Source: Saprospiraceae bacterium (lineage in GTDB: Bacteria; Bacteroidota; Bacteroidia; Chitinophagales; Saprospiraceae). From it: a stretch of DNA of 64,000 nucleotides. Where the stretch lies: assembly GCA_016711125.1 (NCBI GenBank), contig JADJTQ010000002.1:930001-994000 (forward strand), given 5' to 3'. Made by a program: the position numbers and the translations under genes. The first letter of the stretch is position 1. Every line of letters begins with the position of its first letter. Below, piece after piece: positions 48,560-59,100 of the stretch. The notes beneath the pieces are model-generated. The model saw only the letters and a list, made by a program, of their open reading frames with translations, ran no database searches and was not told where the DNA came from.

Positions 48560-49066
48560 ATGGATCGCAATAGTCTGATCTTGATTTTGGGGGGTATTAT
48601 TTTGGCCCTCTCAGCTTTGACATACTATAATTCCAATTATTCTCAATTGATCTATAATAAGTATCGAGGCGAGGTGTTCATGGATCTTCCTCCACTTAGG
48701 ACCAGATCGTTCGAACCTGGCCAAGTACGATATGTTGAGTTAGAAAATGCTTTGGTTGATGAAAACTATGGGTTAGCTCTGGAGTATCTGGAAACCATGA
48801 TAGCAAATGATTCAACGAATAATACTCTTAGATTCTATAATGCGGTGTTGAACGAACAATTAGGTCAGTACCTTCAGGCCATTGATGGGTATCAAATAGT
48901 ACGCTTAAATTCGGATTTGTTTGATCGGGCAGCCTTAAGAAGACTGGCTCTGTTATACATTAAATTAAATGATCGCCAAAGGGCTCAGGAAATGCTCTCT
49001 GAATTGCAGGAAATAGGTGAAAAACAAGACCATACCTGGGCCAGGAAAGTGCTACAGGAGTTATAA
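48560..49066 (+). CDS. Short membrane-anchored TPR protein
   Basis: 168 residues: an N-terminal membrane helix (SLILILGGIILALSALTYY) and two to three TPR-like repeats (LRFYNAVLNEQLGQYLQAIDG). It lies 3 nt behind DUF4837 in the same operon. A role in the same envelope complex is likely but not shown. Confidence 0.7.
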   Translation: MDRNSLILILGGIILALSALTYYNSNYSQLIYNKYRGEVFMDLPPLRTRSFEPGQVRYVELENALVDENYGLALEYLETMIANDSTNNTLRFYNAVLNEQLGQYLQAIDGYQIVRLNSDLFDRAALRRLALLYIKLNDRQRAQEMLSELQEIGEKQDHTWARKVLQEL

Positions 49067-49124
49067 ACCTTCCCATCGTACTTTTCCCGGCCATAATTTA
49101 TAATGGTTGTACTCTGAATTTAAC

Positions 49125-50996
49125 CTAACTAACAAATTCCAAACTGCGAGTGATAAATGCTGATAGATCAGATCCTTTCAGCATCTGTTGATTCAGTCGG
49201 GCTAAATCATAGAGATATTTTACAAAATCCTCTTTTTTCTCCTCACTCTTCATCTTGAGAAGTTTCTCAGCTATCAATGGATGATTCGAATTAATAACCA
49301 GTTGGTGCATTTCCGGCATATCCATATTTCCCATGCCCTGAAGACGTTGCATTTCCTGCATACGACGCATAAACTCAGGACGGGTAATCATGACGGGATG
49401 ATCATCTTTACCTAAGGGTTTAAGCTGAATAGAGTTGCCTTCTTTTTTCAGCACGGATTCAAAAAGTGTTTTTACTTTCTCCTGCTCTTTTTCTGAGAGC
49501 ACAGAATCTACCACCTCATCCGTTTGAATTAATTGATCAGCTGTTTCAGAATCTACTCGTACAAACAGTAAATTATCGCCCTTATACTCCAGGTGTTGTA
49601 TAAAATGATTGTCGATAATCTGGTCCAATAATAAGACATCGTATCCTCTGGTTTTCGCTGCGTCAATAAAAGTTTTTTGATCGGTACCGTTACTGGCATA
49701 AATCATCACAACTTTATTATGCTTGTCAGTCTGATTGACTTTAATCTTTTCGCGATATTCATCAATGGTAAAAAAATCGCCGGTAGTGTTTTTGAGCAAT
49801 GCAAAATTTTTCGACTTGTCATAAAACTTCTCATCCGTGATCATTCCATACTTGACAATGGGTGCAATTTCTTCCCATTTTGAAGCATACATCTCGCGAT
49901 CTTTCTTAAATAAGGACTGAAGTTTTTCCGCGACTTTTTTAGTAATGTAGCTGGTGATCTTTTTAACGTTATGATCACTTTGAAGATAACTTCGGGATAC
50001 ATTCAGGGGAATATCTGGTGAGTCAATCACCCCATGCATTAACGTTAAAAATTCGGGTACAATATCTTTGACATCGTCGGTGACATATACTTGATTACTG
50101 TAGAGTTGAATCTTATTTTTTTGCACCTCAAACTGTTGAGATAACTTCGGGAAGTACAAAATACCAGTGAGATTAAAAGGAAAATCGATATTGAGATGTA
50201 TCCAAAACAAAGGTGCCTGACTAAAGGGATATAACTCTTCATAAAACTTCTTGTAGTCATCATCTTTCAAGCTGCTGGGTGATTTCTTCCAGGCGGGATT
50301 AGTATTATTGATAATATTATCAACTTCGGTTTCTATTGGTTTCGCTTCCTCTCCTTCACCTTCATAAGTGGTTTCTGTTTTAGTGCCAAACTTAATCGGT
50401 ATAGGGAGAAAACGGCAGTACTTCTTTAGCAAGTTCTCGATACGGTGCTTTTCGAGAAATTCTACACTTTCCTCATTGATATGCAAGATCACATCCGTAC
50501 CACGATTCTTGCGGTCAGTGTCTTCGATCATATACTCGGGCTCTCCATCGCACTCCCACCGAACCGCCTTTGCATTTTTGCGATAAGATTTAGTGATCAC
50601 TTCGACCTTATTGGCTACCATGAAGGCTGAATAGAATCCCAAACCGAAGTGACCAATAATGGTGTTTTCCGCCTTATATTTTTTGACAAACTCCTCTGCA
50701 CTTGAAAATGCTACCTGGTTTAAATACTTTTTAACCTCCTCATCACTCATACCGATACCCCGGTCTTTGATGGTCAGGGTTTTAGCATTCTTGTCAACAA
50801 CAACTTCAATCGTAAGATCTCCGAGCTCGGATTTGACCACCCCTTTATTGGCCAAGGTCTTCAACTTTTGGCTGGCATCAATGGCATTGGATATCAACTC
50901 CCGCAAGAAAATGTCATGATCGGCATACAAGAACTTCTTGATAATCGGGAAAATATTTTGCGACTGTACTGATATTGATCCTTTCTCCATGGTCAT
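49125..50996 (-). CDS. htpG: Molecular chaperone HtpG (Hsp90)
   Basis: A 623-residue Hsp90 with the ATP site (LRELISNAIDAS, TIKDRGIGMS, IGHFGLGFYSAF), a middle domain (SDIPLNVSRSYLQ) and a C-terminal dimer domain. It refolds and protects proteins under stress. Frame and length are normal. The gene is alone; the upstream side 51000-51844 has no coding frame. Confidence 0.96.
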   Translation of the reverse strand: MTMEKGSISVQSQNIFPIIKKFLYADHDIFLRELISNAIDASQKLKTLANKGVVKSELGDLTIEVVVDKNAKTLTIKDRGIGMSDEEVKKYLNQVAFSSAEEFVKKYKAENTIIGHFGLGFYSAFMVANKVEVITKSYRKNAKAVRWECDGEPEYMIEDTDRKNRGTDVILHINEESVEFLEKHRIENLLKKYCRFLPIPIKFGTKTETTYEGEGEEAKPIETEVDNIINNTNPAWKKSPSSLKDDDYKKFYEELYPFSQAPLFWIHLNIDFPFNLTGILYFPKLSQQFEVQKNKIQLYSNQVYVTDDVKDIVPEFLTLMHGVIDSPDIPLNVSRSYLQSDHNVKKITSYITKKVAEKLQSLFKKDREMYASKWEEIAPIVKYGMITDEKFYDKSKNFALLKNTTGDFFTIDEYREKIKVNQTDKHNKVVMIYASNGTDQKTFIDAAKTRGYDVLLLDQIIDNHFIQHLEYKGDNLLFVRVDSETADQLIQTDEVVDSVLSEKEQEKVKTLFESVLKKEGNSIQLKPLGKDDHPVMITRPEFMRRMQEMQRLQGMGNMDMPEMHQLVINSNHPLIAEKLLKMKSEEKKEDFVKYLYDLARLNQQMLKGSDLSAFITRSLEFVS

Positions 50997-51289
50997 ATTA
51001 TGCTTTTTGTTCAGGCACTATCAGTCAAATCACATGCCACGGCTGGTAAACCTGACAAATTGACGCACTACTTCATGGCTGGTAGGTAAGCCTAAAATGA
51101 ACATAGGAGGAAAAATCACAACATTTAGAAAAAAAGTTATCAAACTATTGCACAATCAAAAAAGTATATACATTTGATATGTGAATAATTTATAATAAAT
51201 AGATAACTGATTATCAGTTTTTTATATATAAAAATATAAAAGTTTTTGAATTTTGATCATAAGATGAATATTTGGCATATAATATGCAA

Positions 51290-51425
51290 GTAACTAGGCA
51301 TAATGCTTCGGCCGAATCAAATGAGAATCGGCTGCAATCCAAAAGCTGAAAGAAGCACACGTCAATTATCTCATGGTCTGGACCGGTTCTTACATAGGGG
51401 GAAAAAAGAGCCGGTCTTTTTTTTT
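51290..51425 (+). ncRNA. Candidate small RNA with terminator
   Basis: No coding frame of quality fits here, yet the stretch shows several stems: GCCGA near 51311 with TCGGC near 51328, then a strong terminator hairpin at 51381-51415 (GACCGGTTCTT with AAGAGCCGGTC, one G-U pair) before a run of nine T. A 13-nt palindrome (GCATAT-A-ATATGC) lies at 51275-51287. No exact promoter box was found. It might instead be the untranslated end of a lost gene. Confidence 0.35.
51381..51425 (+). terminator. Strong rho-independent terminator
   Basis: An 11-bp stem (GACCGGTTCTT / AAGAGCCGGTC) with a purine-rich loop is followed by nine T. No gene on this strand ends just before it, which is the main argument for a small RNA upstream. 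Confidence 0.7.
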
Positions 51426-51776
51426 GTCCAAACCTGACCCACTTCGCTAATCTACTCAACCCCTTGATTTTTCCCGGAAGATTTCTCGTGATCTATTGAG
51501 CCAGCTGGCCTATCCGGCGCCATTTGCTTCTTGGCAATACTTTATAACTCTCATAGGATTCAGAGTGAGAAATTCAAATTCCTCTATTGCCGGCATTTAC
51601 TGAAAAGACCATTCGTCCATCCTTGCGATCATCCCTTTAACCTATCTAGCTTGGAATGAAAAGAATTTCGAAAAACAGGTTTGTAACACGCACCTAACTA
51701 AGCTCCTAGATTGACTAACAAGCTTCGTTTATTATCCTTCCTTGATCGCTGGAATTCAACAAAACTTAGGTGCATT

Positions 51777-51812
51777 AAAAAAAATGGCAGAGTCCCCTCA
51801 GGGAATCTGCCA
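51777..51812 (-). terminator. Terminator of the repeat surface protein
   Basis: TGGCAGA at 51785-51791 pairs with TCTGCCA at 51806-51812, with TCCC/GGGA inside. On the minus strand it is followed by eight T (A run 51777-51784). It lies 32 nt behind the stop of the 874-residue gene. Confidence 0.75.
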
Positions 51813-51844
51813 TCAATTTTTACTCCTTAAAATGGATCTAAGCT

Positions 51845-54469
51845 TTAGTTATTGCGCTTGATTTGTTCCATCCAGGTCATATATTCATTAAGTTTGTCTG
51901 TATAGTAATCTTGCGCCGTTTTTGCATATTGGGGATCTGTCAACAGTTTTTCCAAGACCGGAATTTCGAACAAATTAATACCGGCAACATCTACCAAGGC
52001 ATCTAAAACAACCTGACCCAATTCTTCCTGGTTACTGTACGTTTTATCTGCAAAATAAGCTTCAACTTTGCTGCGGTGAGATGGAGAAACTGTATAATCT
52101 GCCCCGAAGCTATTACTAGAGTTATTTGAACCGTTCGAATCTGTATCGAAGACGACACCCTCATAGGCAGGATTCACTTCTTTGATTGCTTCCTGCATCT
52201 GGTTCATAACCATTTGCATGCGATCAATCACTCTGGCCAAATCATTCTGATTGATTCCAACTGCAGTATTGATCATTTGAAATAACTTCGTATCATCTTC
52301 TTTTTTGGAGGCTTCCCAGGCAACTCCTATGATCCTTTGGAAATCTTTTGTTTTCATTTTATCAGGATGAACGGCTATTGCTAAACCATCACTATCTGCC
52401 GAAGGAAGCACATAGTCACCGATTTGCACGGTCCCTCTTACCTTTACAGGAACTTGGCCCATAAAGGCAATTTTTTCAAACAAATTTTCTTGACTAGGCT
52501 GCGGCATGTTTCCCAATACTGCTGGAGCGGCAGAAACAACCATAAATTTGTCGGCGTAAACAAATTCCTTAGAAACTTGGCCACCAATAACGCCAACTAC
52601 ATCACCAAAATGTAAAATTTCTGTGGTGTCTGCACGTTTTAACCATTCTGCATAATCGCCGCTACCTGATTCATAGGCTATACCGAGATTTGCCAAGGTA
52701 AAGCCGATGTATAATCCTAAATTTGTCGCTGAAATGGCAAGAGCAAGGGCAGCTTCGAAGATATCCAATGGATCAAAAATACTTGTAAAACTGGTACCTA
52801 ATGTGATGGCTGCTCCAATTAGTTCAACACAGAGGACAATAAATTCAGCCAATTGTTCCCCATTGATTTCTGCGTAAGTTGCAGTTGGTACGTCAATTGA
52901 TGTCTCCTTATCCATATCCACCCCTGCTTGTGAATTAAACGTGGTGTCATTATCTGCGTTGACACTACCATTTGCTGGCATATTTGGATCAGAAAGATTT
53001 TCAGCCAACATTTGAAAGTCATTGACCAGGAAATTATTATTGGGCTCAATCCGACCTCTCATTACCCTGGGTCCTGTTCCATCTTTCCCTTTTGAGAAAA
53101 ATGCAATAAAATTCCGATCTGGCTGCCAAGCGTTGACCTCGATCCCTAAACCCTGTTTTGCACCCGTTATCCGCAGTGGATAATTATCAAAATTATCTTC
53201 ATCCGTTATCTGCTTGGATGGATCAAATGTTAGCATAGCGGTTGCAGGCGTCCCAACCGTAAGAATCTTATCCACATTCAAGTTGCCGGTAAGATGAGTC
53301 GGCGCCATGTTGTTAACGTCCAATGAACTTTGCAGGGTGGTAGCACCATCGACATTTAATGTCTTATCGACATCCAAAGTGCCGGTAAGATGGGTGGGTG
53401 CCATGTTGTTGACATCCAATGAACTTTGCAAGGTAGTCGCACCATCGACATTTAGAGTTTTGTCGACATCCAGGTCACCAGTGAGATGAGTGGGTGCCAT
53501 ATTATTGACGTCCAGCGAACTTTGCAAGGTAGTCGCACCATCGACATTTAAAGTTTTGTCGACATCCAAAAGGCCGGTTAGGTGGGTTGGAGACATGCCG
53601 GTCACGGTCACGTCGTTATTCAGGGTGGTGGCTCCATCTACATCCAAAGTATTATTCAAGGTAGTGGCACCGTCCACATTCAAGGTTTTGTCCATTTGTA
53701 CCGGACCGGTAAAAGTAGCAGGGTTCATGGCTGGTCCACCTATTGTGGTGGGGCCATTGATGATTGTTGATCCTCCGTCGGTATTCAGAAAAACATTTTT
53801 CTTAACCGTGAGATCCTCGCCGACAAGAAGGGAACCTGCAATTCTCACTTCTCCGTCCTCGGTAATCCGCATCCTCTCCAGATCGTCGGTAATAAATACG
53901 ATTGGCTTATAGTCAGTAGTTCCCATAAGCGGTGGGTCTGAGGAATAAACATCCGCACCTGTATTACCCCGAACATTCCAATCTGCTCCGAAAGAAGGTT
54001 GATGAGGTACTTCACCGGTACCGGTAGAGCCGGTAGGTGTGTCTCCATCGATACTGATCCTTCGCCAGGCATCCGTGATATCACTGTAATAAAAGAAATG
54101 ATCCACTGACAAATCATACACCAGTTGTCCGCCCTTAGGATTCACGATAGCTTCTCTTTCGGTGCTAGTGACTCTGGGTATTAGAATCCCGGTTTTGCCT
54201 TCAAATTCCACAATAGCAGACGGAATTTGTCCATAGATTGTCGAACTGGTCCCTATTGCCAGGAACATAAAGACTAAATATCTCAGGTATATTGCTGAAA
54301 GATTTGGTCTTTTAAAACTTAAGAAAGATTTGGAGCGCTGGCTCTCTCTATGCCAAGTGGCATAGATCGCTGGGTTTTTCTTTTTCTCATGGGATAGATT
54401 TTCTAAAAAATTAATTAAACGCAGAGGAACACCAGAAAGAAAAACCTCACATTTTATTGACATAGACAA
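51845..54469 (-). CDS. Repeat-rich surface or fibre-like protein (874 aa)
   Basis: A secretion signal (LRYLVFMFLAIGTSSTIYG, residues 62-80) lies behind an odd 60-residue extension, so the start may really be later. Then come TGILIPRVTSTEREAI, typical of exported Bacteroidota adhesins, and about five 32-residue repeats (core VDKTLNVDGATTLQSSLDVN). The second half has a membrane-like helix pair near 610-650 and GDYAEWLKRADTTEILHFGD, which resembles the autoprotease or chaperone region behind phage tail fibres. The final 200 residues are helical and Asn/Ser-rich. It may be a trimeric surface fibre that is assembled or cleaved through the C-terminal part. A decayed relative lies at 55432-56082. 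Confidence 0.7.
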   Translation of the reverse strand: MSMSIKCEVFLSGVPLRLINFLENLSHEKKKNPAIYATWHRESQRSKSFLSFKRPNLSAIYLRYLVFMFLAIGTSSTIYGQIPSAIVEFEGKTGILIPRVTSTEREAIVNPKGGQLVYDLSVDHFFYYSDITDAWRRISIDGDTPTGSTGTGEVPHQPSFGADWNVRGNTGADVYSSDPPLMGTTDYKPIVFITDDLERMRITEDGEVRIAGSLLVGEDLTVKKNVFLNTDGGSTIINGPTTIGGPAMNPATFTGPVQMDKTLNVDGATTLNNTLDVDGATTLNNDVTVTGMSPTHLTGLLDVDKTLNVDGATTLQSSLDVNNMAPTHLTGDLDVDKTLNVDGATTLQSSLDVNNMAPTHLTGTLDVDKTLNVDGATTLQSSLDVNNMAPTHLTGNLNVDKILTVGTPATAMLTFDPSKQITDEDNFDNYPLRITGAKQGLGIEVNAWQPDRNFIAFFSKGKDGTGPRVMRGRIEPNNNFLVNDFQMLAENLSDPNMPANGSVNADNDTTFNSQAGVDMDKETSIDVPTATYAEINGEQLAEFIVLCVELIGAAITLGTSFTSIFDPLDIFEAALALAISATNLGLYIGFTLANLGIAYESGSGDYAEWLKRADTTEILHFGDVVGVIGGQVSKEFVYADKFMVVSAAPAVLGNMPQPSQENLFEKIAFMGQVPVKVRGTVQIGDYVLPSADSDGLAIAVHPDKMKTKDFQRIIGVAWEASKKEDDTKLFQMINTAVGINQNDLARVIDRMQMVMNQMQEAIKEVNPAYEGVVFDTDSNGSNNSSNSFGADYTVSPSHRSKVEAYFADKTYSNQEELGQVVLDALVDVAGINLFEIPVLEKLLTDPQYAKTAQDYYTDKLNEYMTWMEQIKRNN
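53285..53572 (-). repeat. Three tandem 96-nt repeats inside the surface protein gene
   Basis: Units start at 53285, 53381 and 53477, exactly 96 nt apart, and a diverged fourth begins at 53573. Each codes for 32 residues. The first three are close to identical at the DNA level, which suggests recent expansion or gene conversion and allows copy number to change by recombination. Confidence 0.85.
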
Positions 54470-54852
54470 GCACTATTCTTCCTCTCCCGAATGGATATGA
54501 AAAAATAGTTGCCACAACAGTAACTACTCACTGAATTGATAGATCCCAATAAAATTGAAAGAAGAAGATTTTCTACGGATTCTTCCTTAGCAGTAAAGTT
54601 AATTAAACTAGCTCAATTTTTTCAATGACTTATAGTATTTTATACATAGAAAAATAAATCTCATGTGTAAGCACATGACTAGCAATTATTGGTATCGAAA
54701 TTAATATTGGGGAGCTTTTTCTGGGTTCTTCTTGATCTCTCCGATCAGCTTGTGGTATTTCTCGACCTATCTAGAGTTGAGTGAACTTACAATTAGGTCC
54801 ATATTTCTGCCAAACCGAGCAGGGCATGGCCATAATTGTACCATAGATAAAA

Positions 54853-54874
54853 CTAACACCACGTGGTGTTAGTC
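54853..54874. promoter_or_regulatory. 22-bp perfect palindrome
   Basis: ACTAACACCAC at 54853-54863 is followed without gap by its reverse complement to 54874. It lies in a gene-poor stretch (54470-55431) between the surface protein and its decayed relative. No T run follows, so it is not a terminator. It may be an operator or the core of a small repeat. Confidence 0.5.
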
Positions 54875-55030
54875 GGAATGAGGAAAAATGCAACGATGGA
54901 TTTAAACAACTAATCGTAGGATAAGACAGATTTGACAACCAATTTCTTGTTTTGTTCATTTACCAAATAGGAGTTGATGAAATACCAAAATGCTTTTTTA
55001 AGCTCTTGTCTTTTCAGATAGTCCATTGCG

Positions 55031-55306
55031 ATGGGGCCAGGTGTATTCTTAAGGATATATATTACTTCGGTAGTTCTCCAGACCGTATACTGGCACTCTC
55101 TTCATTCAATTCTATCGAATCACCAAACTAATCTAGCAAATAGTGCTAAATTAGTGAACGCCTTGATAGGTGTGCATAATGGCGATTATTTTAAAATATT
55201 TCAAAATTTTGAAAAGAAATTCCAGGAGTCAGAAGCCCGATTTGAAACTTTAGAGAACAAGTTGCAAACACTGTCTGCTCTGATAGAAGAAAAGCTCACT
55301 AATTGA
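55031..55306 (+). CDS. Possible coiled-coil protein fragment
   Basis: A 91-residue frame whose last 45 residues form a clean coiled coil (FEKKFQESEARFETLENKL). The N-terminal half is unconvincing (IYITSVVLQTVYWHS). It could be the end of a lost gene or a chance frame. Its position between the surface protein and the related remnant hints at a common origin. No function is proposed. Confidence 0.3.
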   Translation: MGPGVFLRIYITSVVLQTVYWHSLHSILSNHQTNLANSAKLVNALIGVHNGDYFKIFQNFEKKFQESEARFETLENKLQTLSALIEEKLTN

Positions 55307-55431
55307 CAATGTATTTGGCAAGGCTACGTTTTCTACTCACCTTAAATGTATATGCCATTCAATTTTTGCGATATGGACCACTACTGTATTGCAGTAGCCG
55401 GATTCTCTTAAACAGGACAGTGTCGCTATCA

Positions 55432-56082
55432 TTATCTATCGATGGCTCCAAGATTCAAATGATCAAGGTGCGACTTATTTTCCCAGGAGCGGCCAGCGAT
55501 TTTATTAGCCATGAATGCGATATTATTTCCTAAATGGAGTTTATCATTTTGGGGAGAATTTCCCACCATGATAGGATTGTGAGGACTGCTATAACTTGTT
55601 CCGCTCAGGAGATGTCTTTTCGTAATTTTTCCGCTGAGGACACCCGCAATATCTCCTTGACTAATATTTTCACGTACATCTGCACGTTCCCGCCACTCGG
55701 CATAATCGGCAAATCCCGAACGGTACTCAACAGTAATTTTCACATGAGCGAGTAATGCTGTACTGACATCAGCTTTAAAGCGTTATCGTGCGTGTGCCTA
55801 ATCTACTTTACTTTGAGTAATGGCATCTCGCAATCCAGAAAGGAAAATCGGATTTAGGTTTACATTGGCCCAATCTTCGATTGAAACTGCCCGGATTGAC
55901 CCCATTCTTTTATCATCTCGGTCAGTGAAAGTTATTAATTCATTATTTTTATTTAAGGGATTGGAAGCGAATTCAGAAAGTTTAAAATTAGCTGCTTCCC
56001 AAAATGCAGGATCGGTGAGATCAATAAAGGGAATACCTTGAATTGAGGTTTGGTGTTTGAGGGCACATAACTGCCCAGCCAT
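55432..56082 (-). pseudogene. Remnant of a relative of the 874-residue surface protein
   Basis: Two minus-strand pieces resemble the intact protein. The left piece (55432-55743) has SGFADYAEWRERADVRENIS and GDIAGVLSGKITKR, close to SGDYAEWLKRADTTEI and GDVVGVIGGQVSKE there. The right piece (55798-56082) has NKNNELITFTDRDDKRMGS, like the segment DRNFIAFFSKGKD there, and stops at 55798. The middle, including the membrane-like helices, is missing. A deletion plus frame loss explains it. No start with a signal peptide is seen. Confidence 0.6.
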
Positions 56083-56128
56083 GGCACCAGAACCAGGTAT
56101 TGAGATCTTTATTCTGCCAACTATGTCT

Positions 56129-56136
56129 TATCTTTG
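56129..56136 (+). promoter_or_regulatory. -7 box of ileS
   Basis: TATCTTTG is an exact TAnnTTTG box 39 nt before the ileS ATG. The nearest TTG upstream is at a 26-nt spacing, a little long. Confidence 0.45.
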
Positions 56137-56174
56137 TCCACATTTTTTTAATAGCCACGCATAGTCGCTAATAT

Positions 56175-59100
56175 ATGAGCTATCGATCATTTAAGAAGTT
56201 GGATCTACCGGACATCGATCAGGAGATAAACCGTTTTTGGCAAGAGAATCGAATATTCGAAAAGAGTATTGAGGGTGACAATCGCACGTTGCCTTATGTC
56301 TTTTACGAAGGGCCACCTTCTGCTAATGGCAAGCCTGGAATCCACCATGTAATCTCCCGGACAGTAAAGGATCTATTCTGCCGATACCACACGATGCTTG
56401 GAAAGAGGGTACTTCGCAAAGGGGGATGGGATACCCACGGGCTGCCGATTGAGCTGGCTGTTGAGAAAGAACTTGGTATTAATAAGGAGGATATAGGGAC
56501 TAAAATATCGGTGGCCGAATACAACGCCGAATGCCGTAAAACGGTCATGCGATTTAAGGATCTTTGGGATGATCTGACCCGTAAAATGGGTTATTGGGTA
56601 GATCTGGAAAACCGATATATCACCTTCGAAAACGATTATATCGAATCTGTTTGGTATCTGCTCAAACGATTATATGATAAAGGACTGCTTTACAAAGGCT
56701 ATACAATCCAACCATACTCGCCAGCTGCCGGCACAGGGCTCAGTTCACATGAATTAAATATGCCTGGTGCTTACAAGGATGTAAAGGACCTTTCGGCTGT
56801 TGCCCAATTTAAAGTTGTCAGGAACGACCGTTCGATCTTCTTATTTGATGAGCAAATGCATGACGGTGATTTATTTTTTTTAGCATGGACTACCACCCCC
56901 TGGACTTTGCCATCCAACACCGCACTTGCAGTTGGTGATAAGATCGAATATGTGCGCGTAGCAACTTTCAATCCCTATACTAAATTACCCGTTAACCTTA
57001 TTCTGGCCAAAACATTGCTTCCCTACTGGTTTAAGCCGGAACAGGAGCAGACCAATTTGGAGCAGATTGATGTCGACGATTCGAATATCCCTTATCAGAT
57101 TACAGGTCACTACTTTGGTGGTGATTTTGAGGGTATCAGTTATGAGCAACTGTTATCTTTTGCCCAACCTCAAGAAGGTGATGCTTTTAAAGTGCTACTC
57201 GGTGATTTTGTAAGTACAGTCGAAGGTACCGGAATAGTTCATATCGCACCTTCCTTTGGAGCTGATGACATGCGGATTGCCAAGAAATACGGGATAGGTT
57301 CTCTGACTTTAGTAGACCGTCAGGGAAAGTTTACTGATGAGGCTGGTGAATTTGCGGGCCGTTATGTAAAGGATTATACGGATGATCCCAACTATGTAAA
57401 TGTTGATATTGACATTACGGTCAAACTTAAAAAGGAGAATAAGGCATTTAACGTCCAAAAGTATAGCCACAACTATCCGCATTGTTGGCGTACTGATAAG
57501 CCGGTTCTGTACTACCCCTTGGATAGTTGGTTTATCCGTTCTACTGCAGCTAAAGAACGAATGGTTGAACTCAATAAAACAATCAATTGGAAACCTCAAC
57601 ATACTGGTGAAAAGCGATTTGGGCATTGGCTGGAGAACCTTCAGGACTGGAACCTATCACGCTCGCGCTATTGGGGTACCCCGTTGCCAATTTGGCGATC
57701 TGCAGATGGTTTATCTGAAAAATGCATTGGTACGGTCGCAGAACTAAGAACCGAAATAATTGAAGCAAATCGCAAATTGGGTTTGAATCAAGCAGTACCA
57801 GAAGATTTGCATCGGCCGTATATCGATGAAATCACGCTTGTGTCGACTGATGGGATGCCTATGCGTAGGGAAGAAGATCTAATCGATGTTTGGTTTGACA
57901 GTGGTTCAATGCCGTACGCTCAGTGGCATTATCCCTTCGAAAATCAGCAGTTGTTTAAGGACAATTTTCCTGCTGATTTCATAGCCGAAGAGTGGATCAG
58001 ACGAGGGGATGGTTTTTTACTCTGCATGCCATCGCGGTTATGGCTTTTGATAGCATTGCTTTTAAAAATGTAGTGTCGAATGGACTTGTGCTTGACAAGG
58101 AGGGTCGTAAGATGTCTAAGCGATTAGGTAATTCAGCTGAGCCTTTTGAGACTTTGGAGAAGTACGGTGCAGATGCGACCCGCTGGTACATGATTTCTAA
58201 TGCTCAACCATGGGACAATTTGAAATTTGATGTTACCGGTATTGAGGAGGTGCAGAGGAAGTTTTTTGGTACGCTCTTTAACACCTACGCTTTTTTCAGT
58301 TTATATGCCAATATCGATGATTTTGCCTACCGGGAGCAAGATTTACCTATGTCTGACAGGGCCGAAATCGATCGTTGGATTTTATCGGTGCTGCATACAT
58401 TAATTGACGAGGTTAATACCGAATACGCAAACTATGAACCAACTAATGCTACGCGTAAGATCCACGATTTTGTGAACGATCATTTGAGCAATTGGTATGT
58501 CCGGTTGTCGCGCCGAAGATTTTGGAAGGGTGATTATAGCCGGGATAAAATCTCAGCCTATCAGACGCTTTATACGTGTTTGGAAACAGTAGCAAAACTG
58601 ATGGCCCCGGTATCTCCTTTTTTTGCCGAGTGGCTGTATCTCAATCTTAACCAGGTGTCCGGTAAAAGAGGATTTTGAATCAGTACATTTAAGCCGATTT
58701 CCGCTTGCCGATCAATCACTAAAGGATCAAACACTGGAAGAACGAATGTCTTATGCACAGAAAATATCTTCGCTGATTCTGTCTTTGCGTAAAAAGGAAA
58801 ATATTCGAGTCAGACAGCCCCTAAGGCGAGTTTTACTACCGATCCTTGATCCCAATTTTAAGAAGCAAGTGGAAGCGGTCAAAGATTTAATATTATCGGA
58901 AGTAAACATTAAAGATGTAGAATATATTACCGATACCTCCGGTCTGATCAAGAAGCGAATCAAACCGAACTTTAAGAGTCTGGGTAAACGGCTGGGTGCG
59001 CATATGAAAGCCGCCAATGAGCAGATCCAGATACTCGATCAGGATCAGATCACATCATTCGAAAACAATGGGACCTTTGACCTGATTGTTGATGGAACTA

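Noticed and set aside
53490..53912. Plus-strand repetitive frame of 140 residues
   Set aside because: It is the shadow of the tandem repeats in the minus-strand surface protein gene.
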